Shown here: piece after piece, positions 1 through 10,515 of the stretch
How the letters are laid out: each line of letters starts with the position of its first letter
Position numbering within the stretch: position 1 is the first letter of the stretch
NCBI GenBank assembly: GCA_020846275.1
Contig: JADLEG010000155.1
Coordinates: 1 to 49,379, forward strand
DNA: 49,379 bases
Direction of reading: 5' to 3'
Source: Alphaproteobacteria bacterium
Lineage (GTDB): Bacteria > Pseudomonadota > Alphaproteobacteria > JAEULC01
The notes under the pieces: model-generated
What the model was told of the DNA's origin: nothing
What the model saw: only the letters and a program-made list of their open reading frames with translations
Databases searched by the model: none
Made by a program: the position numbers and the translations under genes

Positions 1-108
1 ATCGGAGCCTTGACCAGCCGCGCGCTGCCGCTCAATCTACCCGGCGAGACGGGTGAGACGGGCGCGGCGACAAGAACCGCGACCGTCGTCTTTGGCAATC
101 TGGTTTGA
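1..108 (+). CDS. C-terminal end of an unidentified protein (partial)
   Basis: Frame 1 is open from the window edge to a TGA at 106-108, giving a 35-residue tail that ends in TATVVFGNLV. It stops 17 bases before coxS, and the other two forward frames close early. It could be the last part of the gene upstream of coxS in the same transcript. Too little is present to name a family, and a chance open frame in GC-rich DNA cannot be excluded. Confidence 0.35.
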   Translation: MGALTSRALPLNLPGETGETGAATRTATVVFGNLV

Positions 109-125
109 ACCTGGGAGGACACTGA

Positions 126-593
<468 letters not shown>

Positions 594-597
594 TGCC

Positions 598-2979
<2,382 letters not shown>

Positions 2980-2994
2980 GGGAGCACGCTCACA

Positions 2995-3810
2995 ATGTAC
3001 GATTTCCAGTATCACCGCCCCGCGTCGCTCGCCGATGCGGCCAAGCTGCTGCAATCCGCGGGCGACGACGGCAAGCTGATGGCCGGCGGCCAGACCCTGA
3101 TCCCGACCCTGAAGCAGCGCCTGGCCCAGCCCAGCGCCGTGATCGATCTGGGCGGCATCAAGGACCTGGCCGGCATCAAGGTCGACGGCAACGCGGTCAT
3201 GATCGGCGCGCTGACCACGCATTCGACCGTGGCATCGTCCAAGGACGTGGCCGGCAAGATCAAGGCGCTGGCCCAGCTCGCCGAGGGGATCGGCGACCGC
3301 CAGGTCCGCCATTGCGGCACGATCGGCGGCTCGATCGCCAACAACGACCCGGCGGCCGACTACCCCGCCGCGGTCCTGGCGCTGAACGCCACGATCACGA
3401 CCAACCAGCGCAAGATCGCCGCCGACGAGTTCTTCAAGGGCCTGTTCGAGACCGCGCTGAAGCCCGGCGAGATTATCACGTCGGTCAGCTTCCCGGTGCC
3501 CGAGAAGGCGGCCTATGTGAAGTTCCCCAACCCGGCCTCGCGCTACGCCATCGTCGGCGTGTTCGTCGCCCGGTTTGGCAGCGGGGGGACGGGCGGCGGG
3601 GTCCGCGTGGCGGTGACGGGCGCGGGCCAGGGCGGCGTGTTCCGCGCGCACAAGATCGAGGAGGCCCTGTCGAAGAACTTCTCCGCCAAGGCGATCGAGG
3701 GCCTGCACCCGCCCGCGAGCAGCCTCAACGGCGACATCCACGCCTCGGCCGAGTACCGCTCGCACCTGATCGGCGTGATGGCCAAGCGCGCCGTCGCGGC
3801 GGCGGGGTAA
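2995..3810 (+). CDS. coxM: CoxM-like FAD-binding medium subunit
   Basis: This 271-residue flavoprotein subunit completes the S-L-M molybdenum hydroxylase and delivers electrons to an external acceptor such as quinone. The two FAD-pyrophosphate motifs of the family are visible: AGGQTL at residues 30-35 and TIGGSIAN at 109-116. The C-terminal CO_deh_flav_C domain follows. The gene starts 15 bases after coxL with a GGGGAG ribosome site. No accessory genes (coxD/E/F-like maturation or XdhC) lie downstream, since the next genes run on the other strand. Maturation factors, if needed, must be upstream of this window or elsewhere. Confidence 0.93.
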   Translation: MYDFQYHRPASLADAAKLLQSAGDDGKLMAGGQTLIPTLKQRLAQPSAVIDLGGIKDLAGIKVDGNAVMIGALTTHSTVASSKDVAGKIKALAQLAEGIGDRQVRHCGTIGGSIANNDPAADYPAAVLALNATITTNQRKIAADEFFKGLFETALKPGEIITSVSFPVPEKAAYVKFPNPASRYAIVGVFVARFGSGGTGGGVRVAVTGAGQGGVFRAHKIEEALSKNFSAKAIEGLHPPASSLNGDIHASAEYRSHLIGVMAKRAVAAAG

Positions 3811-3944
3811 TCACCCAGCCTTCTGTTTTGACGTCATGACTGGGCTTGTCGTACGGCTGTCCGGTTGATGCATGCCGCAGTGCATGGAAGCCAGCACCAA
3901 GCTGGCGTTGGACGAACACCGCAATCCGCGGACAGCATTTTTAG

Positions 3945-3971
3945 GTCCCCTTCCCCTCGCGGGAGGGGGAC
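3945..3971. repeat. Short GC-rich inverted repeat between convergent genes
   Basis: An imperfect palindrome (GTCCCC-TTCCC, loop CTCGC, GGGA-GGGGAC) sits between coxM and the convergent redoxin gene. It has a T run on its left flank and an A-rich run on its right, which extends the symmetry. Neither strand has a U-tract directly after the stem, so it is not a classical intrinsic terminator. It may serve as a bidirectional transcript end or be a copy of a dispersed intergenic repeat. Confidence 0.45.
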
Positions 3972-4057
3972 AAGAAAAAGAGCTGTGCAGACGCGGACCT
4001 GCGAACCGGACAGCCGTGCAACAAGTGCGGCCATGACGGAATTGGGATGAGGCGGGC

Positions 4058-4606
4058 CTACCCCGCGTATTTCACGCCGCAGCCGTAGGCCTTGGTAGAG
4101 GCGGTCGCGACCGGCTTGCCGGTCTTGAGCGCGTCGAGCGCGTCGGCGACATAGTTCTTCGCCCCTTTGATGTCGGCGGCGCTGGTCGAGGACTTGTCGT
4201 CGATCGCGCCGGCATAGGCGAGCTTGCCGGCGCCATCGACCACGAACACATGCGGCGTGGTCTGGGCGCCATAGAGGCGCCCGACCTTGCCGTCCGCGTC
4301 GAGCAGGACGGCGGCGGGGCTGGCCCCCACCGCCTTGACGTGCTCGTTGGCTTCCGGCGCGGTGACGTAGCCCTGGTTGCCGGGCGCGGAGGACACCACG
4401 CTCAGCCACACCACGCCCTGGCCCGCGCACTTCTTCTGCAGAGCCTGCATGTTGCCGCCGTCATAGTGCTTGCGCACGAACGGGCATTGCCGGTTGGTCC
4501 ACTCGAGGACCACCGTCTTGCCCTTGAACTCGGACAGCGAGCGGATATTGCCCGCGCTGTCCGTGCACTGGAAGTCGGGCGCCGGCGCGCCGACGGCCGC
4601 GGCCAT
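4058..4606 (-). CDS. Redoxin (AhpC/TSA-like thioredoxin fold), copy without signal peptide
   Basis: This 182-residue thioredoxin-fold protein is a tandem paralogue of the gene just upstream on the same strand. It shares the GAPAPDF start, the SEFKGKTVV strand, the CPFVRKHY active-site loop (single C41) and the conserved C-terminal YGCxVKY with C176. It begins exactly at the region corresponding to the mature N terminus of the neighbour, so no export signal is visible. The best start is the ATG at 4606, 17 bases after the stop of the other copy, with only a weak AAGGAC ribosome site. Such proteins are probably thiol reductases or peroxidases, but the exact reaction is not known. It may be cytoplasmic, or a copy that lost its leader. 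Confidence 0.8.
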   Translation of the reverse strand: MAAAVGAPAPDFQCTDSAGNIRSLSEFKGKTVVLEWTNRQCPFVRKHYDGGNMQALQKKCAGQGVVWLSVVSSAPGNQGYVTAPEANEHVKAVGASPAAVLLDADGKVGRLYGAQTTPHVFVVDGAGKLAYAGAIDDKSSTSAADIKGAKNYVADALDALKTGKPVATASTKAYGCGVKYAG

Positions 4607-4623
4607 GGGCCAGTCCTTGCCGC

Positions 4624-5241
4624 TCAGCTCTGCGGCGCGTACTTCACGTAGCAGCCATAGGCCTTGGTCGAGGCGACCGAGACCGGCTTGCCGGCCTTCA
4701 GTTCGTCGAGCGCCTGGGCCACGTAGTTCTTCGCGCCGGGGATATCGGCGGGATTGGCGGTCGGCTTGTCGTCGATCGCGCCCATGTAGGCGACCTGGCC
4801 CTTGGCGTCGACCACCACCATCAGCGGCGTGTTGCGCGCCTCGTAAAGCCGGGCGATGTTGCTCTTGGAATCGAGCAGCACCGCCGTGGGCGCCGCGCCG
4901 CGCGCCTTTGTGTCGCCGTTCGCCTCGGCGGCGGTCACGTAGCCCTGCTCGCCCTGCGGCGACGAGGCCACGGTCAGCCACACCACGCCCTCGCCCGTGT
5001 ATTTCTTCTGCAGCGCCTGCATGTTGCCGGCGCCGTAGTGTTTCTTCACGTAGGGGCAGCCGTTGTTGGTCCATTCCATGACCACCGTCTTGCCCTTGAA
5101 CTCGGACAGCGCGACGGTCTTGCCGTTGCTGTCGGTGGCCTTGAAATCGGGCGCCGGCGCGCCGACCTTGACCTCGGCCATCGCGGCGCCGGCAAAGGCC
5201 AGCACCGCGGCGATCGAGACGGAAGCGAGAAGCCTGTTCAT
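4624..5241 (-). CDS. Exported redoxin (AhpC/TSA-like thioredoxin fold)
   Basis: This 205-residue protein has a clear signal peptide (MNRLLAS, a hydrophobic core, cleavage after AMA at about residue 22), so it works in the periplasm. The thioredoxin-like fold has GAPAPDF, SEFKGKTVV and an active-site loop GCPYVKKHY with C62. It lacks a second CxxC cysteine, but a conserved C197 lies near the C terminus (YGCYVKY). A perfect GGAGG ribosome site precedes the ATG. It lies 30 bases after a DsbD alpha-domain-like gene and just before its own paralogue, which points to periplasmic thiol chemistry. The reaction and partner are inferred only. Confidence 0.87.
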   Translation of the reverse strand: MNRLLASVSIAAVLAFAGAAMAEVKVGAPAPDFKATDSNGKTVALSEFKGKTVVMEWTNNGCPYVKKHYGAGNMQALQKKYTGEGVVWLTVASSPQGEQGYVTAAEANGDTKARGAAPTAVLLDSKSNIARLYEARNTPLMVVVDAKGQVAYMGAIDDKPTANPADIPGAKNYVAQALDELKAGKPVSVASTKAYGCYVKYAPQS

Positions 5242-5271
5242 CGGAACCTCCTCAGTTGAACCGGTTCGGGA

Positions 5272-6144
5272 TCATTGGGCCGTCATGGCGACGGTCAGCT
5301 CGTAGGCCTGCCCGGCGGCGCCGGACGTGTCGCGCACCACCAGCAGGCCGGGAAACGCGCCCGTCAGCGGGCCGAGCTTGGGCCCCCGGCGCAGGGTCAG
5401 GGTCGCGCGGCCATCCGCACGCTGCAGCCGCTGCTCGGCCCCATGGTCGATCAGCGCACCATCGAACGGAAGGAAGGCGACCTCGCCCGCGCCGATGCCC
5501 TCGGCCAGCCCGGGGGGCAGGTCGAGCGTGATCGCCTCGTCCGTCGCGCGGCCGGCCGCCATGCCCTTGGCGGGCCGCGGCAAGGCCGCGCGCGCCTGGG
5601 CGAAGATCGCCGCGTTCGCCGCATCGACCGGCGCGTCGGCGGCGACCTTCAGCTTGATATCCAGCTTGGCCTCGCCCGGCACGCAGATCTTCTCGCAGAC
5701 CAGCCAGGTCACGTCGGCGGCGACCGTCGCGGTCGTGCCGGCCTGGGCCGATGCCGGCGCGGTCACCGGCGTCAGCAACGCGACCTTGCCGGCATAGCCG
5801 TAGCTGGTGACCATCTCGGTCGCGAAGGGTTTCGGCACCGGCCACTGGATTTCACCGGACGAGAACCCGGCGGGCAGCGTCCAGGCGATCTCCGTGGCCT
5901 GCCCCGCGTCGCCCGGGTTGCGCCAGTAGGTGTGCCAGCCCGGCTGCATGGTCAGCTCGACGGCCAGCCACGCCGTCCCGCCCGGCCTGACCGACGCGCT
6001 CTCGGACAGGAGCCGGGGCTTGACCAGCTCCTCGGCCGCGCCAATGCCCGGGGCGCCCATCAGGGAAAATACCGCAAGGCCCAGCGCCGCGGCGCGATGC
6101 CGCTTCGCCTCCCCCGGTCCCTGCCGGCCCGCGTTCCTGGCCAT
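5272..6144 (-). CDS. DsbD N-terminal (alpha) domain-like periplasmic protein
   Basis: This 290-residue protein corresponds to the N-terminal periplasmic domain of protein-disulfide reductase DsbD (COG4233-like). It has the strand pattern with GWHTYWRNPGDAG and the redox-active cysteine pair in WLVCEKICVPG. A signal peptide lies near the N terminus after a basic stretch (AALGLAVFSLMG to GAAEE). I chose the ATG at 6144 because GGGAG lies upstream, although the frame stays open for 23 more codons. The membrane electron-carrier domain and C-terminal thioredoxin domain of full DsbD are absent. The two redoxins directly downstream may take the thioredoxin role, but a membrane electron source is not seen here. 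Confidence 0.82.
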   Translation of the reverse strand: MARNAGRQGPGEAKRHRAAALGLAVFSLMGAPGIGAAEELVKPRLLSESASVRPGGTAWLAVELTMQPGWHTYWRNPGDAGQATEIAWTLPAGFSSGEIQWPVPKPFATEMVTSYGYAGKVALLTPVTAPASAQAGTTATVAADVTWLVCEKICVPGEAKLDIKLKVAADAPVDAANAAIFAQARAALPRPAKGMAAGRATDEAITLDLPPGLAEGIGAGEVAFLPFDGALIDHGAEQRLQRADGRATLTLRRGPKLGPLTGAFPGLLVVRDTSGAAGQAYELTVAMTAQ

Positions 6145-6231
6145 GTCCGCTCCCGCGTCCGATTCCCCATGGCGCCGTCTTGAATGATTATAGCTTACCA
6201 CCGCCCGCGCCAATCACAGTAGCTTGAGCGC

Positions 6232-7701
6232 TCACATGACCGCCCTGACGTGCCGCAGCGCTGGGGGCAGCAAATCCGGCAGATCCTCGCTAACCAATCC
6301 CGGCCCGAACGAGGCCGCCGCCTCGCCATGCAGCCACACGGCCGCGCAGGCCGCCTCGAAGGGCGGCATGCCCTGGGCCAGAAGCCCGACCACCATGCCC
6401 GCCAGCACGTCCCCCGCCCCAGCCGTCGCCAGGGTCGCCGGCGCGTTGGCGTTGATGACCGCGCGTCCATCGGGATGAGCGATCACCGTGTCGTAGCCCT
6501 TGAACAGGATCACCGCGCCGGATTGCCGGGCGGCCGCCTGGGCGCGCTGCAGCCGGCCGCCGTCGCGATGGGTGAACAGCCGCTCGAACTCGCCGTCATG
6601 CGGGGTCAGCACGCACTGGTCGTGCAGCGACTGCTGCAGCAGCGGCACCGTATGTTCGAACACGCTCAGCGCGTCGGCGTCCAGCACGCAAGGCTTGCGC
6701 GAGGCGAGCGCCGCGAGCGCGCGTTCGCGCGTGCCGCCGACCAGGCCGTTGCCCGGGCCGACCAGCGAAGCCGCCGCGCGCCGCTCGGCCAGCATCTCGG
6801 CAAACGCGGCGGTGTCGCGCACCGGCTTCACCACGACATGGGGCAGCCATCCCATGTAGTGCACCACCATGTCGGCCGGACTGGCCAGGGTCACGATGCC
6901 GGCACCGATGCGCATCGCCGCGCGCGCGGCCAGCCGGGCGGCGCCCGTCATGTGCGCGCCGCCCGCGACGATGGCGTGGCCGCGGCTGTATTTATGGTCG
7001 CCCGGCCGGGCGCGCGGGAAGACGTGGCGCCACAGCTCCGGCGCGTTCTCCAGCGCCGTCGCCCCGCACTCCGCCACGATCGCGTCGGTGATGCCGATAT
7101 CGGCCACCACGATCTCGCCGCACAGCGCGCGGCCGGGCAGCAGCAGGTGCGCCGGCTTCTTGCGGCAGAAGGTGACGGTCAGCGCGGCCTGCGGCGGGTT
7201 GCCCATCGCCTGGCCGGTGTCGCCGTGCACGCCGCTCGGCACGTCGACGGCGACGACCGGCACGCCGCGCTTGGCCAGCGCCGCGAAGATCTGCCCCAGG
7301 TCGTCGCCGATCGCGCGCGAAAGGCCGGCGCCGAACACCGCGTCCACCACCAGCTCGGCGCCGTCGATCGAGCCCGGCTCCAAGGGCTCGACCGGCCCGG
7401 TCCAGCGCGCGGCGTGCGCGGCGGCGTCGCCGGTCAGCCGCTCGCGCAGGCCCAGAAGCGCCACGCGCACCGGCCAGCCCAGACCAGCCAGCACGCGCGC
7501 CACGACGAACCCGTCGCCGCCGTTGTTGCCCGGCCCGCACAGCACCACGGCCGGGCGCTGCGTCCAGCGCTTGACCAACTCGGCGGCGACCTGCGAGCCG
7601 GCGCGCAGCATCAGCTCGCTTCCGGGCGTGCCGGCCTTGACCGCCGCCTGGTCGCAGCGGGTCATCTCCGCGACCGACAGTATCTCCAGCGGCGCGGTCA
7701 T
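6232..7701 (-). CDS. nnrD: Bifunctional NAD(P)HX epimerase / ADP-dependent dehydratase
   Basis: This 489-residue enzyme repairs hydrated NADH and NADPH. The N-terminal YjeF epimerase domain (about 10-210) has the CGPGNNGGDGFVVAR loop. The C-terminal ribokinase-like dehydratase domain (about 225-485) has NANAPATLATAGAGDVLAG with the catalytic aspartate. The length fits the fused bacterial form. The ATG overlaps the stop of the aldolase gene by 4 bases (ATGA), so the two are translationally coupled although no metabolic link is obvious. It is a housekeeping function and the call is firm. Confidence 0.95.
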   Translation of the reverse strand: MTAPLEILSVAEMTRCDQAAVKAGTPGSELMLRAGSQVAAELVKRWTQRPAVVLCGPGNNGGDGFVVARVLAGLGWPVRVALLGLRERLTGDAAAHAARWTGPVEPLEPGSIDGAELVVDAVFGAGLSRAIGDDLGQIFAALAKRGVPVVAVDVPSGVHGDTGQAMGNPPQAALTVTFCRKKPAHLLLPGRALCGEIVVADIGITDAIVAECGATALENAPELWRHVFPRARPGDHKYSRGHAIVAGGAHMTGAARLAARAAMRIGAGIVTLASPADMVVHYMGWLPHVVVKPVRDTAAFAEMLAERRAAASLVGPGNGLVGGTRERALAALASRKPCVLDADALSVFEHTVPLLQQSLHDQCVLTPHDGEFERLFTHRDGGRLQRAQAAARQSGAVILFKGYDTVIAHPDGRAVINANAPATLATAGAGDVLAGMVVGLLAQGMPPFEAACAAVWLHGEAAASFGPGLVSEDLPDLLPPALRHVRAVM

Positions 7702-8501
7702 TTCCGCGACTTGCCGCCCGACCGGCGCGTCAGCTTGCGCATCGCCGCGACATCCGCGCGCGCCGCCTCGCGGATCATCACCACGTCGCAATGCGTGATC
7801 ACGAGGTCGATGCCGTCGTTGAACAGGTCGGCCGCGCTGCGCCCCGGCGTGGGGATCGCGCCGAGCCACTTGCGCTTCTTCTTGGCCGCCTTCTCGACCC
7901 GCGCGACCGCCTTTACGACCTCCTTGTGGTCGGGCTGGCCCAGATAGCCCAGGTTGGCCGCCAGGTCGTAGGGGCCGATGAAGATCATGTCGATGCCGTC
8001 CGTGCCGGCGATCGCCTCGCAGGCCTCGACGCCCGACCCGGTTTCGATCTGGCCGATCACGATGAGCTCGCGCTCGACGGTGCGTAAATAGGCCTCGGCA
8101 TGGTGGCCATAGCCCGACCCGCGCACGACCGGCACTGCGAAGCCGCGGAAGCCCTTGGGCGGGTAGCGGCAGGACTCCGCCGCGCGCCGCGCCGCCGCGC
8201 CGTCGAGGATCGCCGGGATCATGATGCCCTCGACGCCCGCATCCAGCGCCAGCTTGATCCAGACAGGGTCATTGGCCGGCACGCGCAACAAGGCCGTCGC
8301 GCCATGGGCCTGGACCGCGACCATCTCGGGCACCGCCGAGGCGATGTCGCCCTGGCAGCCGTGCTCGCGGTCGATCAGCGCGCAATCGTAGCCGGCCGCG
8401 GCGGTGATCTCCGCGATCGGCGGATGGCCCAGCTCCAGGAATACCCCGAAGGCCTTCTTGCCCTTCTCAAGCCTGCGCTTCAGCGCGTTCGGACGGAACA
8501 T
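7698..8501 (-). CDS. HpcH/HpaI-family class II pyruvate aldolase
   Basis: This 267-residue TIM-barrel protein of the HpcH/HpaI family cleaves 4-hydroxy-2-oxo acids to pyruvate plus an aldehyde with a divalent metal. The family marks are IDREHG (catalytic and metal region), IGQIETGSGV and the GPYDLAANLG loop with its metal-binding aspartate. A GAGGGAGG ribosome site precedes the start. A basic tail (RRSGGKSRK) ends the protein. The natural substrate cannot be read from the sequence; 2-keto-3-deoxy sugar acids or 4-hydroxy-2-oxoheptanedioate are possible. The RraA-like gene nearby belongs to a different aldolase family acting on related compounds. Confidence 0.9.
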   Translation of the reverse strand: MFRPNALKRRLEKGKKAFGVFLELGHPPIAEITAAAGYDCALIDREHGCQGDIASAVPEMVAVQAHGATALLRVPANDPVWIKLALDAGVEGIMIPAILDGAAARRAAESCRYPPKGFRGFAVPVVRGSGYGHHAEAYLRTVERELIVIGQIETGSGVEACEAIAGTDGIDMIFIGPYDLAANLGYLGQPDHKEVVKAVARVEKAAKKKRKWLGAIPTPGRSAADLFNDGIDLVITHCDVVMIREAARADVAAMRKLTRRSGGKSRK

Positions 8502-8552
8502 GCGGCCTCCCTCGTGTCCAGGGCGGCGACATTAGCATGGAAGCATCGCAAA

Positions 8553-8725
8553 TCAGCGCCGGGCGACCAGGCGCTCGAGCGCGTTCCGCAACCGCCGGCC
8601 CACCGCCAGCCCCAGCACGCCGGCCGGCGCGTCGAGCCGCGAGATCACGCCACGCTCCCAGGTATCCATGGCGTCGCCGATTCGCGCGCCGTCATGGGCG
8701 ACCGGGGTGGCCGCCAGAGGGGGTT
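8553..8725 (-). pseudogene. Truncated copy of the unknown gene at 9216-9629
   Basis: Read leftward, this stretch encodes a C-terminal piece with ARIGDAMDTWERGVIS and a LGLAVGRRLR segment ending in a stop. It closely matches ARIGDAMDTWENGVIS and LGLEIGQQLR of the intact neighbour, including a 27-base identical DNA segment. The N-terminal two thirds are missing. The homology ends where the small gene at 8726 terminates, so it has no start of its own. It is best read as the remnant of a local duplication interrupted by the small gene between the copies. Confidence 0.7.
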
Positions 8726-9016
8726 TCAGTAGAACTTCAGCACGGGGCGAAAGTCTTCCGCCTTGACGCGGATCGGTGCCCCAACCGCGTGCGGTCGGAC
8801 GAACGCATTCGCGCAGGCCGTCTTCAGCGCATCGCCCCATCGATCGATCGCCGGCTCCGCGCGCTGGTCCACCGGCAGCGTGAGCCGACTGACGGCCAGC
8901 GCGCGCTCGACGCGGAACTGAACGCTGCGCTTACCATCGTAGGCCTGGATGCAGATATCGGGCGATGCCGTGTCGTTCGATCGCCCCAGCCATTTCTGGT
9001 CGAAGCTAAGTGGCAT
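8726..9016 (-). CDS. Small unknown protein (96 aa), possibly DUF1488-like
   Basis: The 96-residue product begins MPLSFDQKWLG and contains a short beta-rich stretch (DICIQAYDGKRSVQFRV) followed by a helical part. It has no signal peptide or membrane segment and one cysteine near the start. The pattern of an N-terminal F-x-W segment, then a strand with DG and V-x-F-x-V, is reminiscent of DUF1488, but the match is weak. A GGGAG ribosome site lies 8 bases before the ATG, which supports a real gene. It sits between the intact and broken copies of a duplicated gene, so it may have arrived with the rearrangement. Confidence 0.6.
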   Translation of the reverse strand: MPLSFDQKWLGRSNDTASPDICIQAYDGKRSVQFRVERALAVSRLTLPVDQRAEPAIDRWGDALKTACANAFVRPHAVGAPIRVKAEDFRPVLKFY

Positions 9017-9215
9017 AAGCGTCTCCCGTTTGCGTGAACGAGCAATCGTCCCGCCGCGTCATCGCGACGAGCGTCGAATTGCCAAACCACGATGCGGGAG
9101 TTGCCCAGGTTCACGTCATGGCGCGAGGGCCGATAACGGTCCCATTACTGGCCAAGGTGTAGGCGGCTACGTGCGACCCACCATGCACCCGGATACTCTG
9201 GCACGGACGCGAGCC

Positions 9216-9629
9216 CTACACCAGACCACCACGATCCCCACCGACCAATCGCAGCAGCCGAGGGCGCAATTGTTGGCCGATTTCAAGGCCTAATGCGCGC
9301 GCCGGAGTGTTCACATGGGAGATCACGCCGTTCTCCCAGGTATCCATGGCGTCGCCGATCCGCGCGGTCTCATGGGCGACCGTGGCGGCGGCGATGCGGT
9401 GGCGTTCGAGCAGGGCGAGGCCGCTGATGCCGGCGCCTTCCTTGCCGACGCCCGCGTCGTTGAAGAAGGCGCCGGCCAGCCCCTTGCCGACGGCGAAGGA
9501 CGCGGCCGTCTCGCCGCCATGCGAGCCGGACACGACGTAGGCGCCGGCATCCTCCGCCGTCGCCCGCGTGATCGTGTCCATCACCAGCACGCGCCCGCCC
9601 GGGCCCCGGGCGACTTCGCGTGCGCGCAT
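9216..9629 (-). CDS. Conserved protein of unknown function, intact copy
   Basis: This 137-residue protein has a glycine-rich, mixed alpha/beta sequence with conserved-looking segments GRVLVMDTITRAT, VVSGSHGG, FNDAGVGKEGAGISGL and ARIGDAMDTWENGVIS. These suggest a small-molecule-binding fold rather than a structural protein. There is no signal peptide or membrane helix. A GAGGGA ribosome site precedes the ATG. A broken second copy lies about 0.5 kb downstream. The surrounding aldolase genes hint at a catabolic setting, but I do not recognise the function. Confidence 0.7.
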   Translation of the reverse strand: MRAREVARGPGGRVLVMDTITRATAEDAGAYVVSGSHGGETAASFAVGKGLAGAFFNDAGVGKEGAGISGLALLERHRIAAATVAHETARIGDAMDTWENGVISHVNTPARALGLEIGQQLRPRLLRLVGGDRGGLV

Positions 9630-9819
9630 CAGTTCGTCCCTCGTCGCATGGCATCCCTCCGCAAGCTGCTGCCATGGTAGTCCCCGGCGTACGTAGCGGC
9701 CAGCAATCCAGCCGCGCGGCGGGCGGGCGCCGCGCGAGCGCCATTTCGCTGGCGGTCGGGGCTGTCGCCCAGTATCAGTTCAGGTCCCGCGCCCGCAGTT
9801 CAAATCCGCAGAGGTTCGC

Positions 9820-10503
9820 ATGGCTGACGCCCCCGTGCTCACGATCCGCAAGGACTGGCCGCGCATCGATCCCGCCTTCCTGAAAGCCTTCGCTGGAACG
9901 CCCGCCGGCAACCTTGTCGACGCGATGGGACGGCAGGGCGCGCTCCACCACTCCATCCGTCCGGTCTGGAACGGACCCGCCTTCGTCGGCCCGGCGCTGC
10001 CGGTATGGACGACGGCGCGCGACAACCTGGCGCCCTACGCGGCGCTGACCGTCGCCAAGCCGGGCGACGTGATCGTCGTCGCTACCGCGGGCTACGACCA
10101 GGGAGCGGTCATCGGCGACGTGATGACCGGACTGTTCCGCAATGCCGGAGTCATCGCTGTCGTCACCGACGGCCTGGTACGCGACATCGCCGGCATTCGC
10201 GAGACCGGCATTCCGGTCCACGCGGCGGGCGTCTCGGCGAATTCCCCTTTCAAGAACGGTCCGGGCGGCGTGGGCGTGTCGATCACGCTTGGCGGCATGA
10301 TCGTCGAGCCCGGCGATCTGGTACTGGGCGACAGCGAGGGCGTCGTCGTCTGCCCGCGCGCGCGGATCGCGGAGACGCTGGAGGTCCTGAAGACCGTGCG
10401 CGCCAAGGAGGCGGGCATGGACAAGCTGGTCCGCTCCGGCGCCAGGCAGCCCGATTGGCTTGCGGCGACGCTGGCCGAAAAGGGCGTGCGCTACATCGAT
10501 TGA
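9820..10503 (+). CDS. RraA-family aldolase (HMG/CHA aldolase-like)
   Basis: This 227-residue protein has the RraA fold. It belongs to the family that includes 4-hydroxy-4-methyl-2-oxoglutarate / 4-carboxy-4-hydroxy-2-oxoadipate aldolase and oxaloacetate decarboxylase, and the RNase E inhibitor RraA. The catalytic signature, a G (in GDVMTGLF) about 20 residues before R-D (DGLVRD), is present, so an enzyme is more likely than an RraA-type regulator. A region GPGGVGVSITLGGMIVEPGDLVLGD follows. It is the first of four rightward genes that may share a pathway. The true substrate is not known. Confidence 0.88.
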   Translation: MADAPVLTIRKDWPRIDPAFLKAFAGTPAGNLVDAMGRQGALHHSIRPVWNGPAFVGPALPVWTTARDNLAPYAALTVAKPGDVIVVATAGYDQGAVIGDVMTGLFRNAGVIAVVTDGLVRDIAGIRETGIPVHAAGVSANSPFKNGPGGVGVSITLGGMIVEPGDLVLGDSEGVVVCPRARIAETLEVLKTVRAKEAGMDKLVRSGARQPDWLAATLAEKGVRYID

Positions 10504-10515
10504 GGCCGGAACTCC

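Noticed and set aside
3865..4050. 61-codon frame in the coxM-redoxin gap
   Set aside because: It mostly translates the inverted repeat (SPSPRGRGTRK), has no ribosome site and no recognisable domain.
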